From Strongylocentrotus droebachiensis (lineage: Eukaryota; Echinodermata; Echinoidea; Camarodonta; Strongylocentrotidae): DNA of 64,000 nucleotides. The stretch is from positions 1 through 64,000 of the forward strand of contig JAVYIG010007219.1 in the NCBI GenBank assembly GCA_035222895.1, written 5' to 3'. Made by a program: the position numbers and the translations under genes. Below are positions 1 to 11,627 of this stretch, piece by piece; position 1 is the stretch's first letter; each line of letters opens with the position of its first letter. The notes beneath the pieces are model-generated. The model saw only the letters and a program-made list of their open reading frames with translations. It was not told where the DNA came from and searched no databases.

Positions 1-447
1 CGCACTGCATAAAGAACATACACTTGTATATTTGGATAACTTGAAGCTTAGTTTTCTTAATTGGGTTTTTCTGAAGGTGTGCCGTAGGGTTGGGGGGGTG
101 TGTGGGTTAAAGTGATTGTTAGGAGCATGGTGCTTCTTTCTACACCCTGCATCCACATGTACATACCTGTACATGTACATACATGTCTATGAATAAACAG
201 AATATGCAAGTCTGAAGTTACTAACTCCTTTTGTAATAATACTGATATTCATATAACTAGGCTGTTCTGTGCAGGACTTTGCAGAGTTTCATATGTTAGC
301 CACTTCATAAAGAGGAGATTAAAATGGTTAATCAAATAGAATTTGGAACTGCTCGTAAATGAACACACTATAGTATAAAACTAAGACTTTGGGAAAATAT
401 TCATGGAGGCCATTATTGTGGCTGGCAACTTTCACTACCGGTAATTG

Positions 448-482
<35 letters not shown>

Positions 483-2811
483 GATGTCATAAAATCGTAA
501 AACAGCATGAATCTTTCACACATCTCGACCAGTAACAACAAATTGTGTAAATTTAATGCAAACAGAAGTTCCTGATTTGAAGTACTGTAGGCCTACATGT
601 ACATTGTTAATAGGCTCGATGCAGTCTTTGAGGTGATGATTAACATTCACACTCTGTCATGGATTGCTTGGGGATTGCAGAAAGGCCTCTGAAGCAATTT
701 GGCAAACACATCACACATAAACCATATTCATAACCTTTAAAAATAGAAGAGGAAAAATATAACATCCAAGAGGGTGTCTGATCTCATCAAAACACACATT
801 CATGATCCTCAGCAAATGAAGCATACCATTCCTTCAATTGATTTCTCTACTTCACATCGATGACACGACATGTGTATGTTTGAGAGACTCTGTCACTCCA
901 CTATAAAACCACTCTATGATAAATTTGCTTTGCAATTTGAAGTCAGTACAAACAGAGTACAAACAGACAACAAAGGTGTCACATCTAGCACCTAGAATAG
1001 ACCCTGTATAGATCCCCTAAACAAACTGAGTACTGTGTAAATAAAATCAAAGTGTACAGTAATTGCACGGCTCACAGAAACACACATTTTGTTCTCAGTC
1101 TTGACCAAAAGGGGTGTTTTCATCATCACAAGAAATAGTAGTGATTATGGGAGTGTTCGTCATAAAACATAATTTTTTTCCTTGCTTGTGCGATACAGGG
1201 CTCAAACTTCACAGCTAAGGTAGCATCTTTTTATGGATCCTGATTGAGATTTTTTAAAGATTTGCTTTTTTTCTTCAATTTCTGGGATCAAAGAATAAAA
1301 CTTTTTTTTTTTTGGGGGGGGGGATATGTTCTTGGCTCCTGTAAGTGTCATGCTTTGATAAGAAAATATAACTTGGAATAATTGCAAGAACACAAATCTG
1401 GTGGTATTACAACTAACACCTCATTCCTTATGAATACTTTGCATTTCACAACCACTCTTTGCGGTGCACTAGTGATTATCGTGCTGAAGCTGAATGTCTT
1501 CACGAACTGGATTCAGTGAGAACACACTTGAAAAAAGGAAAACACACTTGAGAGGAATGAGAAAAAAATTGCAACTTGAAATGGTCTTGTACAAAACTAA
1601 CAAGATTTGGGTCATGCTTTGTGATCATTTCAGACACACCTCCAACTTTCACACAAAAGCTCTTAAGTTTCCATTGAATAGTAAAGACCTACAGCTAATG
1701 TCACATGTACATGTACACAAACTTGTACAATTGTAGAGCTCAAAAGTTAAGGTGTGGGAAGTTAAGGTGTGGGAAGAAAAGGAGGAAAAGAAGAACAAAC
1801 ACACAACTTTGAAAATATTTGGGTTTGGTATAAACCTACAAATTGTCAATATCAATCTGCTCTTCACTCAAGTATTAAAGCTCTACATTCCACATCAAGG
1901 TGGGATTTCAAAACAAGAAGATTGCCTTCTAAAGTGCACACACATTTAAAATACAATCTTCTCCTTGTTTTCCTGTGAGCAAATGAATTTGTTAAAAATG
2001 TAAATGAAGAGCCTTAATAAACAACAATAGAATGAAATATTGATAGCTATCCACTACCAGCTGGAGCAAGATGATAAGACCAAGTAACACAATGGAAGTT
2101 TATATTTTTACCTCACTTCTACATGTAGATGTACAACTGTACCTGGTATTAAGACTGAATTCATTCTAACGCTACAGTACACTTTCACTACAGACTCTTT
2201 CAGCTGGAGAAGTATTTTACTCGTAATTAAAAATACTTTATTGAGTATGACCGTTTGTATTAAGAACTAAGAAGACCTCATGTACCATACCATACATGTA
2301 CGTGTAGGCCTATATAAAGTTAAGCTCTAACACTCATCTAGTACAGTGTGTACATCAAACTGGAAAATATCCTGCAAAATCAAAGTGACAAAAGTACCTA
2401 CATGGTGTACTGTAGATAAAATGAGAAGCACTCAAAACTCTTTCAGTGACAGTGCAGATTAACCCCAAAAGTCAGACTTACAATTGCTTGTTGTAGAGTG
2501 TCCAGGCTCATCTTCAATGCAAATTCACAATTAAAAATGAATTACTTCAGAACTGAAAAGCAGTATGTTTTGTATAAGAAATATTTTATCAAGTGACTGG
2601 ATATCAATGGCACTAGGCCATTTATATGTTTGCTTACATACATTGGTGTGAATTTTAATACTTAATCATTTGATTAATCATGCTTCAATAATATCAAGTA
2701 AATTCTAATTACTATCCTTGATGAACGATGCATCATCATATTAGTGCACACACAGATTTTTACAAAGTGTCCAAACGTGAGAAATATCGCGCACATCTGT
2801 CGCAAATGATA
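1..2811. other. Noncoding stretch, probably CAMSAP intron 3
   Basis: No reading frame here looks like an exon. The stretch holds a 29-base T run at 451-479, a T/G homopolymer pair near 1300-1322, and scattered ACATGTAC motifs. It lies downstream of CAMSAP exon 3 on the minus strand, so it is intron if the gene continues past the left edge. That placement is inferred from gene direction only. Confidence 0.5.
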
Positions 2812-2984
2812 TTACTCCAGGGCTCGAATTACCCGCCGGCAATCGGCAATTTGCCGCCATGCCCCTCTCACTGGCCGGAATGCCCTTTTCAAAATCAAAC
2901 CGTTTACGGCACAATATTTTAATCCACAAAAGTTTTGCCGACATTATAGTCCATCGTAAGCCAACCCGACTTGTAATGTTCAAA

Positions 2985-5485
2985 AAGGTTTTGTTGCCCC
3001 TACGGAGCTCTAAAAACAATGATAGTCGGCAAGGTTTTGTTGCCCCTCCGGAGCTCTAAAAACAATGATAGTCGGCAAGGTTTTGTTGCCCCTCCGGAGC
3101 TCTAAAAACAATAATAGTCGGCAAGGTTTTGTTGCCCCTCCGGAGCTCTAAAAACAATAATTACCGGAAGGTTTTGTTGCCCCTCCGCGCTCTAAAAACA
3201 ATGATAGTTGGCAAGGTTTTGTTGCCCCTCCGGAGCTCTAAAAACAATAATAGTCGACAAGGTTTTGTTGCCCCTCCGGAGCTCTAAAAACAATAATAGT
3301 CGGCAAGGTTTTGTTGCCCCTCAAGAGCTCTAAAAACAATAGTCGGCAAGGTTATGTTGCCCCTCCGGAGCTCTAAAAACAATGATAGTCGGCAAGGTTT
3401 TGTTGCCCCTCCGCTCTAAAAACAATAATAGTCGGCAAGGTTTTGTTGCCCCTCCGGAGCTCTAAAAACAATAATAGTCGTCAAGGTTTTGTTGCCCCTC
3501 CGGAGCTCTAAAAACAATGATAGTCGGCAAGGTTTTGTTGCCCCTCCGGAGCTCTAAAAACAATGATAGTCGGCAAGGTTTTGTTGCCCCTCCGGAGCTC
3601 TAAAAACAATGATAGTCGACAAGGTTTTGATGCCCCTCCGGAACTCTAAAAACAATAATAGTCGGCAAGGTTTTGTTGCCCCTCCGGAGCTCTAAAAACA
3701 ATGATAGTCGGCAAGGTTTTGTTGCCCCTCAAGAGCTCTAAAACAATAGTCGGCAAGGTTTTGTTGCCCCTCCGGAGCTCTAAAAACAATGATAGTCGGC
3801 AAGGTTTTGTTGCCCCTCCGCTCTAAAAACAATAATAGTCGGCAAGGTTTTGTTGCCCCTCCGGAGCTCTAAAAACAATGATAGTCGGCAAGGTTTTGTT
3901 GCCCCTCCGGAGCTCTAAAAACAATGATAGTCGGCAAGGTTTTGTTGCCCCTCCGGAGCTCTAAAAACAATGATAGTCGGCAAGGTTTTGTTGCCCCTCC
4001 GGAGCTCTAAAAACAATGATAGTCGGCAAGGTTTTGTTGCCCCTCCGGAGCTCTAAAAACAATGATAGTCGGCAAGGTTTTGTTGCCCCTCCGGAGCTCT
4101 AAAAACAATGATAGTCGGCAAGGTTTTGTTGCCCCTCCGCTCTAAAAACAATAATAGTCGGCAAGGTTTTGTTGCCCCTCCGGAACTCTAAAAACAATGA
4201 TAGTCGGCAAGGTTTTGTTGCCCCTCCGGAACTCTAAAAACAATAATAGTCGGCAAGGTTTTGTTGCCCCTCCGGAGCTCTAAAAACAATGATAGTCGGC
4301 AAGGTTTTGTTGCCCCTCCGGAGCTCTAAAAACAATGATAGTCGGCAAGGTTTTGTTGCCCCTCCGCTCTAAAAACAATAATAGTCGGCAAGGTTTTGTT
4401 GCCCCTCCGGAGCTCTAAAAACAAAGATAGTCGGCAAGGTTATGTTGCCCCTCCGGAGCTCTAAAAACAATAATAGTCGGCAAGGTTTTGTTGCCCCTCC
4501 GGAGCTCTAAAAACAATGATAGTCGGCAAGGTTTTGTTGCCCCTCCGCTCTAAAAACAATAATAGTCGGCAAGGTTTTGTTGCCCCTCCGGAGCTCTAAA
4601 AACAAAGATAGTCGGCAAGGTTATGTTGCCCCTCCGGAGCTCTAAAACCAATAATAGTCGGCAAGGTTTTGTTGCCCCTCCGGAGCTCTAAAAACAATAA
4701 CAGTCGGCAAGGTTTTGTTGCCCCTCCGGAGCTCTAAAACAATGATAGTCGGCAAGGTTTTGTTGCCCCTCCGGAGCTCTAAAAACAATGATAGTCGGCA
4801 AGGTTTTGTTGCCCCTCCGGAGCTCTAAAAACAAAGATAGTCGGCAAGGTTTTGTTGCCCCTCCGGAGCTCTAAAAACAATGATAGTCGGCAAGGTTTTG
4901 TTGCCCCTCCGGAGCTCTAAAAATAAAGATAGTCGGCAAGGTTATGTTGCCCCTCCGGAGCTCTAAAAACAATAATAGTCGGCAAGGTTTTGTTGCCCCT
5001 CCGGAGCTCTAAAAACAAAGATAGTCGGCAAGGTTATGTTGCCCCTCCGGAGCTCTAAAAACAATGATAGTCGGCAAGGTTTTGTTGCCCCTCCGGAGCT
5101 CTAAAAACAAAGATAGTCGGCAAGGTTATGTTGCCCCTCCGGAGCTCTAAAAACAATAATAGTCGGCAAGGTTTTGTTGCCCCTCCGGAGCTCTAAAAAC
5201 AATGATAGTCGGCAAGGTTTTGTTGCCCCTCCGGAGCTCTAAAAACAAAGATAGTCGGCAAGGTTATGTTGCCCCTCCGGAGCTCTAAAAACAATGATAG
5301 TCGGCAAGGTTTTGTTGCCCCTCCGGAGCTCTAAAAACAAAGATAGTCGGCAAGGTGATGTTGCCCCTCCGGAGCTCTAAAAACAATAATAGTCGGCAAG
5401 GTTTTGTTGCCCCTCCGGAGCTCTAAAAACAATGATAGTCGGCAAGGTTTTGTTGCCCCTCCGCTCTAAAAACAATAATAGTCGG
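2985..5485 (+). repeat. 46-bp minisatellite array, about 55 units
   Basis: Head-to-tail copies of a 46-bp unit containing GGTTTTGTTGCCCCTCC, then GGAGCTCTAAAAACAATGAT and AGTCGGCAA. Most copies are nearly identical. Recurrent variants are a shortened unit lacking GGAG (near 3410, 3817, 4138, 4366, 4547 and 5461), a CTCAAGAGCTC unit (3321 and 3729), and a unit pairing CAAAGATAG with a following GGTTATG, common from 4420 to 5350. Variant spacing shows higher-order copying: about 408 bp between the two CAAGAGCTC blocks and 181 bp between the short-unit blocks at 4364 and 4545. All lies inside the 2818-8181 element. The period is constant with no unique spacers, so this is not a CRISPR array. Confidence 0.95.
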
Positions 5486-5744
5486 ATAGGGGGTAAGCGG
5501 ACCCATTTTTTTTTTTTTTGGTCTCGAAATTTCAAAATTTGACATTTTTTGTCGTTGGGGGGGGGGGGGTAAGGTCACCTTATTTAGGTTAGCCGTGGGT
5601 ATAATTTTTTTTTTTTTTTTTTTTTTTATAAAAAAAAAAAAGGGGGGGGGGGTTTTAGGTTTTTTTGGGGGGGTTTACATACATCAAAATACCAAAGGGG
5701 GGGTTTGAACCCCCAAACCCCCCCCCCCCCTACGTACGCCCCTG
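5486..5744 (-). mobile_element. G/C-tract MITE family, copy A
   Basis: On the minus strand this begins CAGGGGCGTACGTAGG followed by a long G run, and later contains TTTGAAATTTCGAGACC. The same landmarks in the same order occur at 7657-8014 on the plus strand, so the two are inverted copies of one family. The distal end of this copy stops abruptly at the last minisatellite unit, so it is probably truncated. No coding capacity. Confidence 0.6.
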
Positions 5745-5859
5745 TTTGGACCAATCAATATCGGGAAGTTTTGTTTACCCATCGTTGGTTCAACATCTTC
5801 ACTTCGCGTTGTGACCTTTTTTGGTGCGTTTTCACAGTTTTTAATCAGTGAAAAACTTG

Positions 5860-6190
5860 GATTTTTCTCGGGAGGAGGGTCTGGAATTAAATCAGAAAAG
5901 GATTAAGAGTCGAGATAATGGTACAAAGAATCGTCTTCTTTCCCATACGTTTTAATTAAAAACGTCATAGCTTCCACCCATCGCGCGGGAGGGGTGTGAA
6001 TTGAGTTCAGAAAAGGATTAATACCGGTAGTCGAGATCGAGACGAATCGTCTTCTTTCCCTAATAATTTATTAAAAACGTCTAAGCTTCCGCGCTTCCCT
6101 TGGAATTCAGAAAAGGATAAAGAGTCAAGAACGGTACAACGAATCGTCTTCTTTCTCTAATAATTCAAGAAACGTCAAAGGGGGAAACTC
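5860..6190. repeat. Tandem repeat of ~115 bp, block 1
   Basis: Three diverged units, each with AAAGGATTAAGAGTC, then GAATCGTCTTCTTTC, then an AAAACGTC stretch and, in the first two, a CGCGCGGGAGG-like segment. The same unit recurs at 7030-7650, so a different repeat (6292-6949) separates two blocks of one array. Confidence 0.75.
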
Positions 6191-6291
6191 CCCACTCCCG
6201 CATTTTAAAGAGAAATAGAAAGAAAGAGAGCAAGAAAGAAAAAATAGTTAACTACCAGTTTCTCAACAAAATAAGGTATCAAAAATTGCTC

Positions 6292-6949
6292 ATCTGACCG
6301 TAATTAAACGCCTAAAACCCCTGAGCTTCCGTGGGCTCTGCCCCCGGGACCCAACCAAGGGCCCTTTGGCAGGCCCCTTGATACTCATCTGACTGCAATT
6401 TAGTGCCTAAAACCCTTGATCTTCTGGGGGCTCCGCCCGCTGGACCTCACGCCAATCAGTGTCCTGCCAGTGTCACAAATAAAGTATAAAAATATGTTCA
6501 TCTGACCGTAATCAAATGCTTAAACCCCTGAGCTTCCCGGGGGCCCTGCCCCCTGGACCCCACTGGATGCTAATCTGACGGTAATGTAATGCTTTAAACC
6601 CCTGAGCTTCCGTGGGCTCTGCCCCCGGGACCCAACCAAGGGCCCTTTGGCAGGCCCCTTGATACTCATCTGACTGCAATTTAGTGCCTAAAACCCTTGA
6701 TCTTCTGGGGGCTCCGCCCGCTGGACCTCACGCCAATCAGTATCCTGCCAGTGTCACAAATAAGGTATAAAAATATGTTCATCTGACCGTAATCAAATGC
6801 CTGAAACCCCTGAAATTCAGGGGTTTCCGCACCCTCGACTCCACCAGGGGCCCTGAGGCGGGCCCCTGAACGCTTATCTGACCTTAATTTGCCTTCAACC
6901 CATGAGTTTCCGGGGGCGGACAAGGTATCAAAAGATGTTCATCTGACCG
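6292..6949. repeat. ATCTGACCGTAAT repeats with a 281-bp higher-order duplication
   Basis: A series of roughly 70-110 bp units opening with CATCTGACCGTAAT or CATCTGACTGCAAT, followed by AAACCCCTGAGCTTCC and a GGGCTCTGCCCCC segment. The stretch starting CTGAGCTTCC at 6321 is repeated almost unchanged at 6602, a spacing of 281 bp. It interrupts the two blocks of the ~115-bp repeat. No coding capacity. Confidence 0.75.
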
Positions 6950-7029
6950 CAGGCACGTAGCCGGGGGGGGGGGGGGGGCAGTGGGTGCGCCCCCCCAAAA
7001 AAAGCCCAAAAAAGAGAGGAGAGAAAAGG

Positions 7030-7650
7030 AAGAGGACGTATGAAGAAAAAGGAGCAGACAAAAAACATTTTTGAAATTCAGACAAGGATTAAGAGTCGAG
7101 AACGGTACAACGTATCGTCTTCTTTCTCTAATGATTTAATGAAACGTAAAAGCTTTCGCGCTTTGCGCGTGCGGATGGGGGGAACTGAATTCATGCAGAC
7201 GAGGATTATTTTCGAGAACGGTACAACGAATCGTCTTGTTTCTCTAATGATTTAATGTATTGTAAAAGCTTCCGCGCTTCGCGCGCGCGGATGGGGGGGG
7301 GGGGAGGGGGAACTGACTTCAGACGAGGATTAAGAGTCGAGAACGGGACAACAAATCGTCTTCTTTCTCTAATGATTTAATGAAACGTAAAAGCTTCCGC
7401 GCTACGCGCGGGAGGGGGAAAATTTGTATTCAGACGAGGATCATTTTCGAGAACGGTACAACGAATCGTCTTGTTTCTCTAATGATTTAATGAAACGTAC
7501 AAGCTTCCGAGCTTTGCGCAGGAGGGGGGGGGTGAATTTAGACGAGGATTAAGAGTAAAAAACGGTACAACGAATCCTCTTCTTTCTCTAATGATTTAAT
7601 GAAACGTAAAAGCTTCCGCGCTTCGCGCGGAAGGAGGGAAACTGTATTCA
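7030..7650. repeat. Tandem repeat of ~115 bp, block 2
   Basis: Five units marked by ACGGTACAACGAATCGTC or close variants at about 7101, 7219, 7345, 7455 and 7562, giving spacings of 107-126 bp. Each ends in AAGCTTCCGCGCTTCGCGCG or a variant, then a variable G tract that accounts for much of the length difference. CGCGCTTCGCGCG can fold into a short hairpin in every unit. Confidence 0.85.
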
Positions 7651-7656
7651 AACCAG

Positions 7657-8014
7657 CAGGCACGTACGCAGGGGGGGGGGGGGGGGGGTTGGGGCGTTGA
7701 ACCCCCCCCCTTCGGTTTTTTTTTTATGTCTGTATTTTGGAGCAACACCTCCCCTCCCCCTTTTTTTGTGATTTTTTTTTTTTTTTTAAATGAAACACAC
7801 ACACAAAAAAAAAATTATGCCAATGGCTGATCTAAAAAAGTTGACCTCACCCCCCCCCCACCCCAACGGGAACAAAATGTCAAATTTTCAAATTTCGAGA
7901 CCAAAAAACAAAAAAAAAGTGTCCTCTTCCCCCCCTGCCCGCTTATTCAGCGGCTGGCTGAGTCATTGCGATTTGTGGGCCCCCCCCCCCTAAGAAATCC
8001 TGGATACGCCCCTG
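7657..8014 (+). mobile_element. G/C-tract MITE family, copy B
   Basis: Starts CAGGCACGTACGCAGG plus a long G run and ends CCTGGATACGCCCCTG, so the ends are imperfect inverted repeats. The interior contains C tracts, A/T homopolymers and AAATTTCGAGACC, shared with copy A in opposite orientation. A third tip of the same kind begins at 6950. No clear target-site duplication and no transposase. Confidence 0.6.
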
Positions 8015-8187
8015 GGCGCACATATACCCCCCACCTTGAAAACAACGACGTGAGGTGATTTTACGCGCACTTTTCACGTTGGCCTTAGTGCCCCTTAGGA
8101 TAGATTTGTGCCCCTTTCAGTGGATTTGTGCCCTCTCAAAAAAAGTGGCCTTGACCCAAATTTGATGTAATTCGAGGCCTGTTACTC

Positions 8188-10791
8188 CCACTCAAAACTT
8201 GTTTTAACACACCCAGTTTTCAATGTTCCTGTGTTATAGCTGTAGCTTGTCATTCGCTTGGGTAAGGACAACATGTTGCCAATAGCATAATTCTTTGAAA
8301 TGCTAGTTGACCTTGTAAATGGTTATTTCACAAAAATACCACATACTGAACAACGTGTAGATTTGCAACTTTTGTTTTAAATATACCGGTAATGAAGAAT
8401 CTTCATTGAAGATAAGGTATACCGGTAGGCAATTAATAAGTTTATGGTAAACGATAATCATTGAAAGAATTAAATTAATTTGATAAATTATCATAAATAC
8501 TAAATGATTGCATACATGTTCATGTACTTACATGACATGCTAAAGGGCTGATTTGAATCAATCATATATGAATTCAAATATGAATTCATCATGCCATGAA
8601 ATAAGACTGATCTACTGAAATTGTACATAATATATTGATTCAATGCAAGGCAACTTCTATATATTATGTAGCTACTAATCTACTTGACTATGCTCTTGAC
8701 TCTGGTTACAACTAAATCATACCGGTATGCAGAACAAGTTCAATATTTTATCCCCTAAAGAAAATTATGCAAGTGTTAATTCATTTTTTTTTAAGTTTCT
8801 TGTTTGTTTCAACTGGAAACAAAAACATTAACATTGCAAATTTTAAACTTAAAACCTGTAAATTTCACTTTGCAAACTATAAAATATTGCACTTAATAAA
8901 AGGAATATTTCTATTTGTACACATAGACCAATCACTCACTCAAAATAAACTAGGGAAAATTCATTCAGTAGAGGTGCTTGAATAGGAAATGTACCCATCC
9001 TCCTTCCTCCCAGGCTAAAGTATGTACATGTACATGTACACGTATGTACAATCAGGGTATGTTAGTTTGGTACAATGTATCTAATTTCCTCCTTATGGAC
9101 CAAATATGCATATGATAAAAGAAGTTATGTGTACCAAGAGACAGGGGAAAGAAAACTGATTTGAGGGCTGATGTGGAAATTCAGGGGATCACATGGGAGA
9201 GGGGGCGGGGAGAGGGGGCGGGGAGAGGGGGCGGGGAGAGGGGGCGGGGAGAGGGGCGGGGAGAGGGGGGGGGGGAATTCTCATATATTCTTCATGACAC
9301 CAGGGCGTATTTAGCAAACACCATACTGCAAATGTCATTGTACAGGGAGATGAGAAAAGAGAACACAGAAAGAGCCTAAATTGAGAAGTATTATTGTACA
9401 CATTCCTTTTATGAACAACTTATTACTCTCTGCTACAAGAAGTCAAATTTTCAACAAACACCCCCCCCCCCCCACCGTCCAAATACAATCTTTTGATTCA
9501 TAGTACATGTATATCAATTGAGTTTGAACAATGCAATGCTCAACTGTATTTCAAAAGTATATACAGTGTATCAAAGAAGAAAATAAATATGGAGGGCAAA
9601 CACTAAATAAATATCAAATGTATAACTTTGCAACCAAATATTTGAAGAAGATATCTTCTTTCAATATCCTTGAATATCCAGTCATCCATGATCTATTCAC
9701 ACAATTATGCATTGTGTGTCCCATAAGTAACTGTAAACATTTGCAAGATTACTCAAACATGACAACAAAAAGTCACATTCCATCACAGCAGTTGTCTACA
9801 CTTTTTCTAAGGTCTAAACTGGACTGTGTATGGACAAATCACCTTCATGCAAGGACTGCTAGCCAAACTATGCTATTTATTTAATTGTATTCATTTTAGT
9901 ATCAAATGGAGACTGCAAATAAACAAGGTTAACAAAGATGAAAAGGAGACTGATAGATTTAATACCTCCTGTGGCTGTAGTGTAAGATTGATCAAAAATA
10001 CAATTTCCCTGGTTATAAACACATACAAATATGTACAATACAGGTAACATATACTTTCAAGAAGGGCCCATAATAAAGTAATAATATGCATGTAGATACA
10101 GAACATGCAGGAACTCTAAATTTAAGGTATAAAAATCCAATGAATAGCGATAAAGGCCTTCATGAACAGCTATACAAATATGTACATTGTATGTCATCAC
10201 AATGTAGACTGGCAAACCGGAAGTCACATTTGTAAACAAATGTCTGCAAATATGGCTTGTATACCTTTGAGCTTAACCCCTGACAAAGCATCAAGCAGAG
10301 AACAAAGGCTTGAAAAGCCTGCAATATATTTTTCCCCATAGATGCATTTCTACAAAACTGAAAGTTAGGAGCTTTGTGCAACATTGTAGGTCAAGGCCAA
10401 GGCTCCAATTAGTAAATGTGACAGGCAGTTAAAATGGAAATGTAGGTCTACAATGTATGTGTACATGTACAAGAGCATACATGTGTACATGTTAGGAATA
10501 CTCTTGGCAAAATGAATTATTGTTTCAATGTGTTGTGTTCCAATGAAATCTTTGGATGAATGTATTTTTCAGGCCATGAATTAAAAATGTAAATTAGTTC
10601 ACTTTTTGTCGCAAAGCTCTTTTAAGCTGTTAGAATTGTTTGCTTTTATCAACTAAATAAAAAGTACCAACCAATATGTTAAATGTCCGAGGGATAGATA
10701 CACACTGTAGAGAGAAAGAGAAAATGGAAATTTACATTTAATATAGGAATGCAAGAATATACATGTAAATATACACCTGGGCTCGTATTCA
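8188..10791. other. Noncoding stretch
   Basis: AT-rich DNA with no supportable gene. A 117-codon frame at 9531-9884 has no recognisable domain and reads like chance sequence. Contents: a G-rich minisatellite (9195-9275), a C run near 9461-9473, and several ACATGTAC clusters (about 9025, 9510 and 10450-10490). Confidence 0.5.
9195..9275 (+). repeat. 13-bp G-rich minisatellite
   Basis: About six copies of AGAGGGGGCGGGG with period 13 (last interval 12), ending in a G run. Each unit carries two runs of four or more G, so the plus strand could form G-quadruplexes. That structure is inferred from sequence. Confidence 0.9.
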
Positions 10792-11622
10792 CAGGGTGCT
10801 ACAAGAATTTTTTTCACCACTTGCCCTGTCGGGCAAGTGGGTTTTCAATTTACTTGCCCAAACAATATTTCCACTTGCCCAAAACTTTAAAGCGAAAAAC
10901 CATGAAAACAAAACAACAACGGCTTATATTCTGGGGGTCTCGATACTATTATCAAAATGACTCGCTCGGTCGGATCTTGAGTCCGCAGTAATAAATTGAA
11001 AACGAGACAAAAACATTCATCTGATTTATATGAGCAGCGAGTTTTAAATAATATGTTCACAATCATTAACAGTCATTATGAATAAATATCAAACATTTGA
11101 CTTTTTGTACTTACTAGAAAATCCCTGTTGTTTATTCCATTCCGATTCGCACGTGTTCATTTCCCTAGAATAATGACGTCATATTTGGCGTGATTCAACC
11201 AATCGGCAATCAGAGAATAGCAAAGGCCTGTCGGTGCGGCCTGCAGAGCTAGAGAGAGAGAGCGCGAATAAGCTCGCAGCTGGTACGATCGCGCTAGCTG
11301 TCTCTAGCTAGCTCACGGCCGGCCGTGCGTGGAGGCGGAGCGGCATTCATGGCTTGAAGTGTCACTGTTGCATGCGCGCTGAGCTAGCTGAGCTGGCTAG
11401 CTGTCTGTGAAGTTTTTTCGAAATCGGAACGATCGCTTTTTTGCTTCTGGATTTTGACGACGGGTAAGAAGTTGACGGGTGAATGGTAGAGTTCTTGGAC
11501 ACTAGGAAATTACTGTAAAAGTATCACTTGCCCGAATCGGGCAAGTGATAATTTGATTTACTTGCCCGACGGCTCAATTTGGTTGCCCCGGGACGTCGGG
11601 CAAGCGGGTTTGTCGCGCCCTG
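10792..11622. mobile_element. Non-autonomous DNA transposon with CTTGCCC palindromes, 831 bp
   Basis: Ends are CAGGGTGCTACAA on the left and, on the other strand, CAGGGCGCGACAA on the right. ATTCA flanks both sides (10787-10791 and 11623-11627), a likely 5-bp target-site duplication. Near each end, ACTTGCCC recurs in both orientations and forms palindromes such as ACTTGCCCGAATCGGGCAAGT (11526 onward, 21 bases in all, key arms CTTGCCCGA). The centre is unlike the surroundings: CpG-rich, with a consensus CRE and a CCAAT box. No transposase frame. Superfamily unassigned. Confidence 0.65.
11174..11203. promoter_or_regulatory. CRE and CCAAT box inside the 10792-11622 element
   Basis: TGACGTCA at 11174-11181 is the full palindromic cAMP-response element; CCAAT follows at 11199-11203. 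The next 200 bases are CpG-rich with repeated GCTAGCT and GAGCT motifs. This is the layout of a CpG-type promoter, but no transcript or reading frame supports it here. Confidence 0.3.
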
Positions 11623-11627
11623 ATTCA

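Larger units (their letters stand above)
2818..8181. mobile_element. hAT-like non-autonomous element, 5.4 kb, filled with tandem repeats
   Basis: The left end reads CAGGGCTCGAATTAC and the right end, on the other strand, reads CAGGCCTCGAATTAC: a 15-bp terminal inverted repeat with one mismatch. TTACTC directly flanks both ends (2812-2817 and 8182-8187), consistent with a target-site duplication. CAGGG ends are common in the hAT superfamily, but the duplication I see is 6 bp rather than the usual 8, so assignment is tentative. No transposase is visible. The interior is a 46-bp minisatellite (2985-5485), two inverted copies of a G/C-tract element, and two further kinds of tandem repeat. The subterminal sequence at both ends shares short GTTGCCCCT-like and TGTGCCCCT-like stretches with the minisatellite unit, which suggests the array grew from the element's own ends. 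Confidence 0.6.

Noticed and set aside
2985-5485. Regular array resembling CRISPR repeats
   Set aside because: Units abut directly with no unique spacers, the genome is animal, and there are no cas genes.
9531-9884. 117-codon plus-strand frame
   Set aside because: No family resemblance and no supporting splice or promoter signals.
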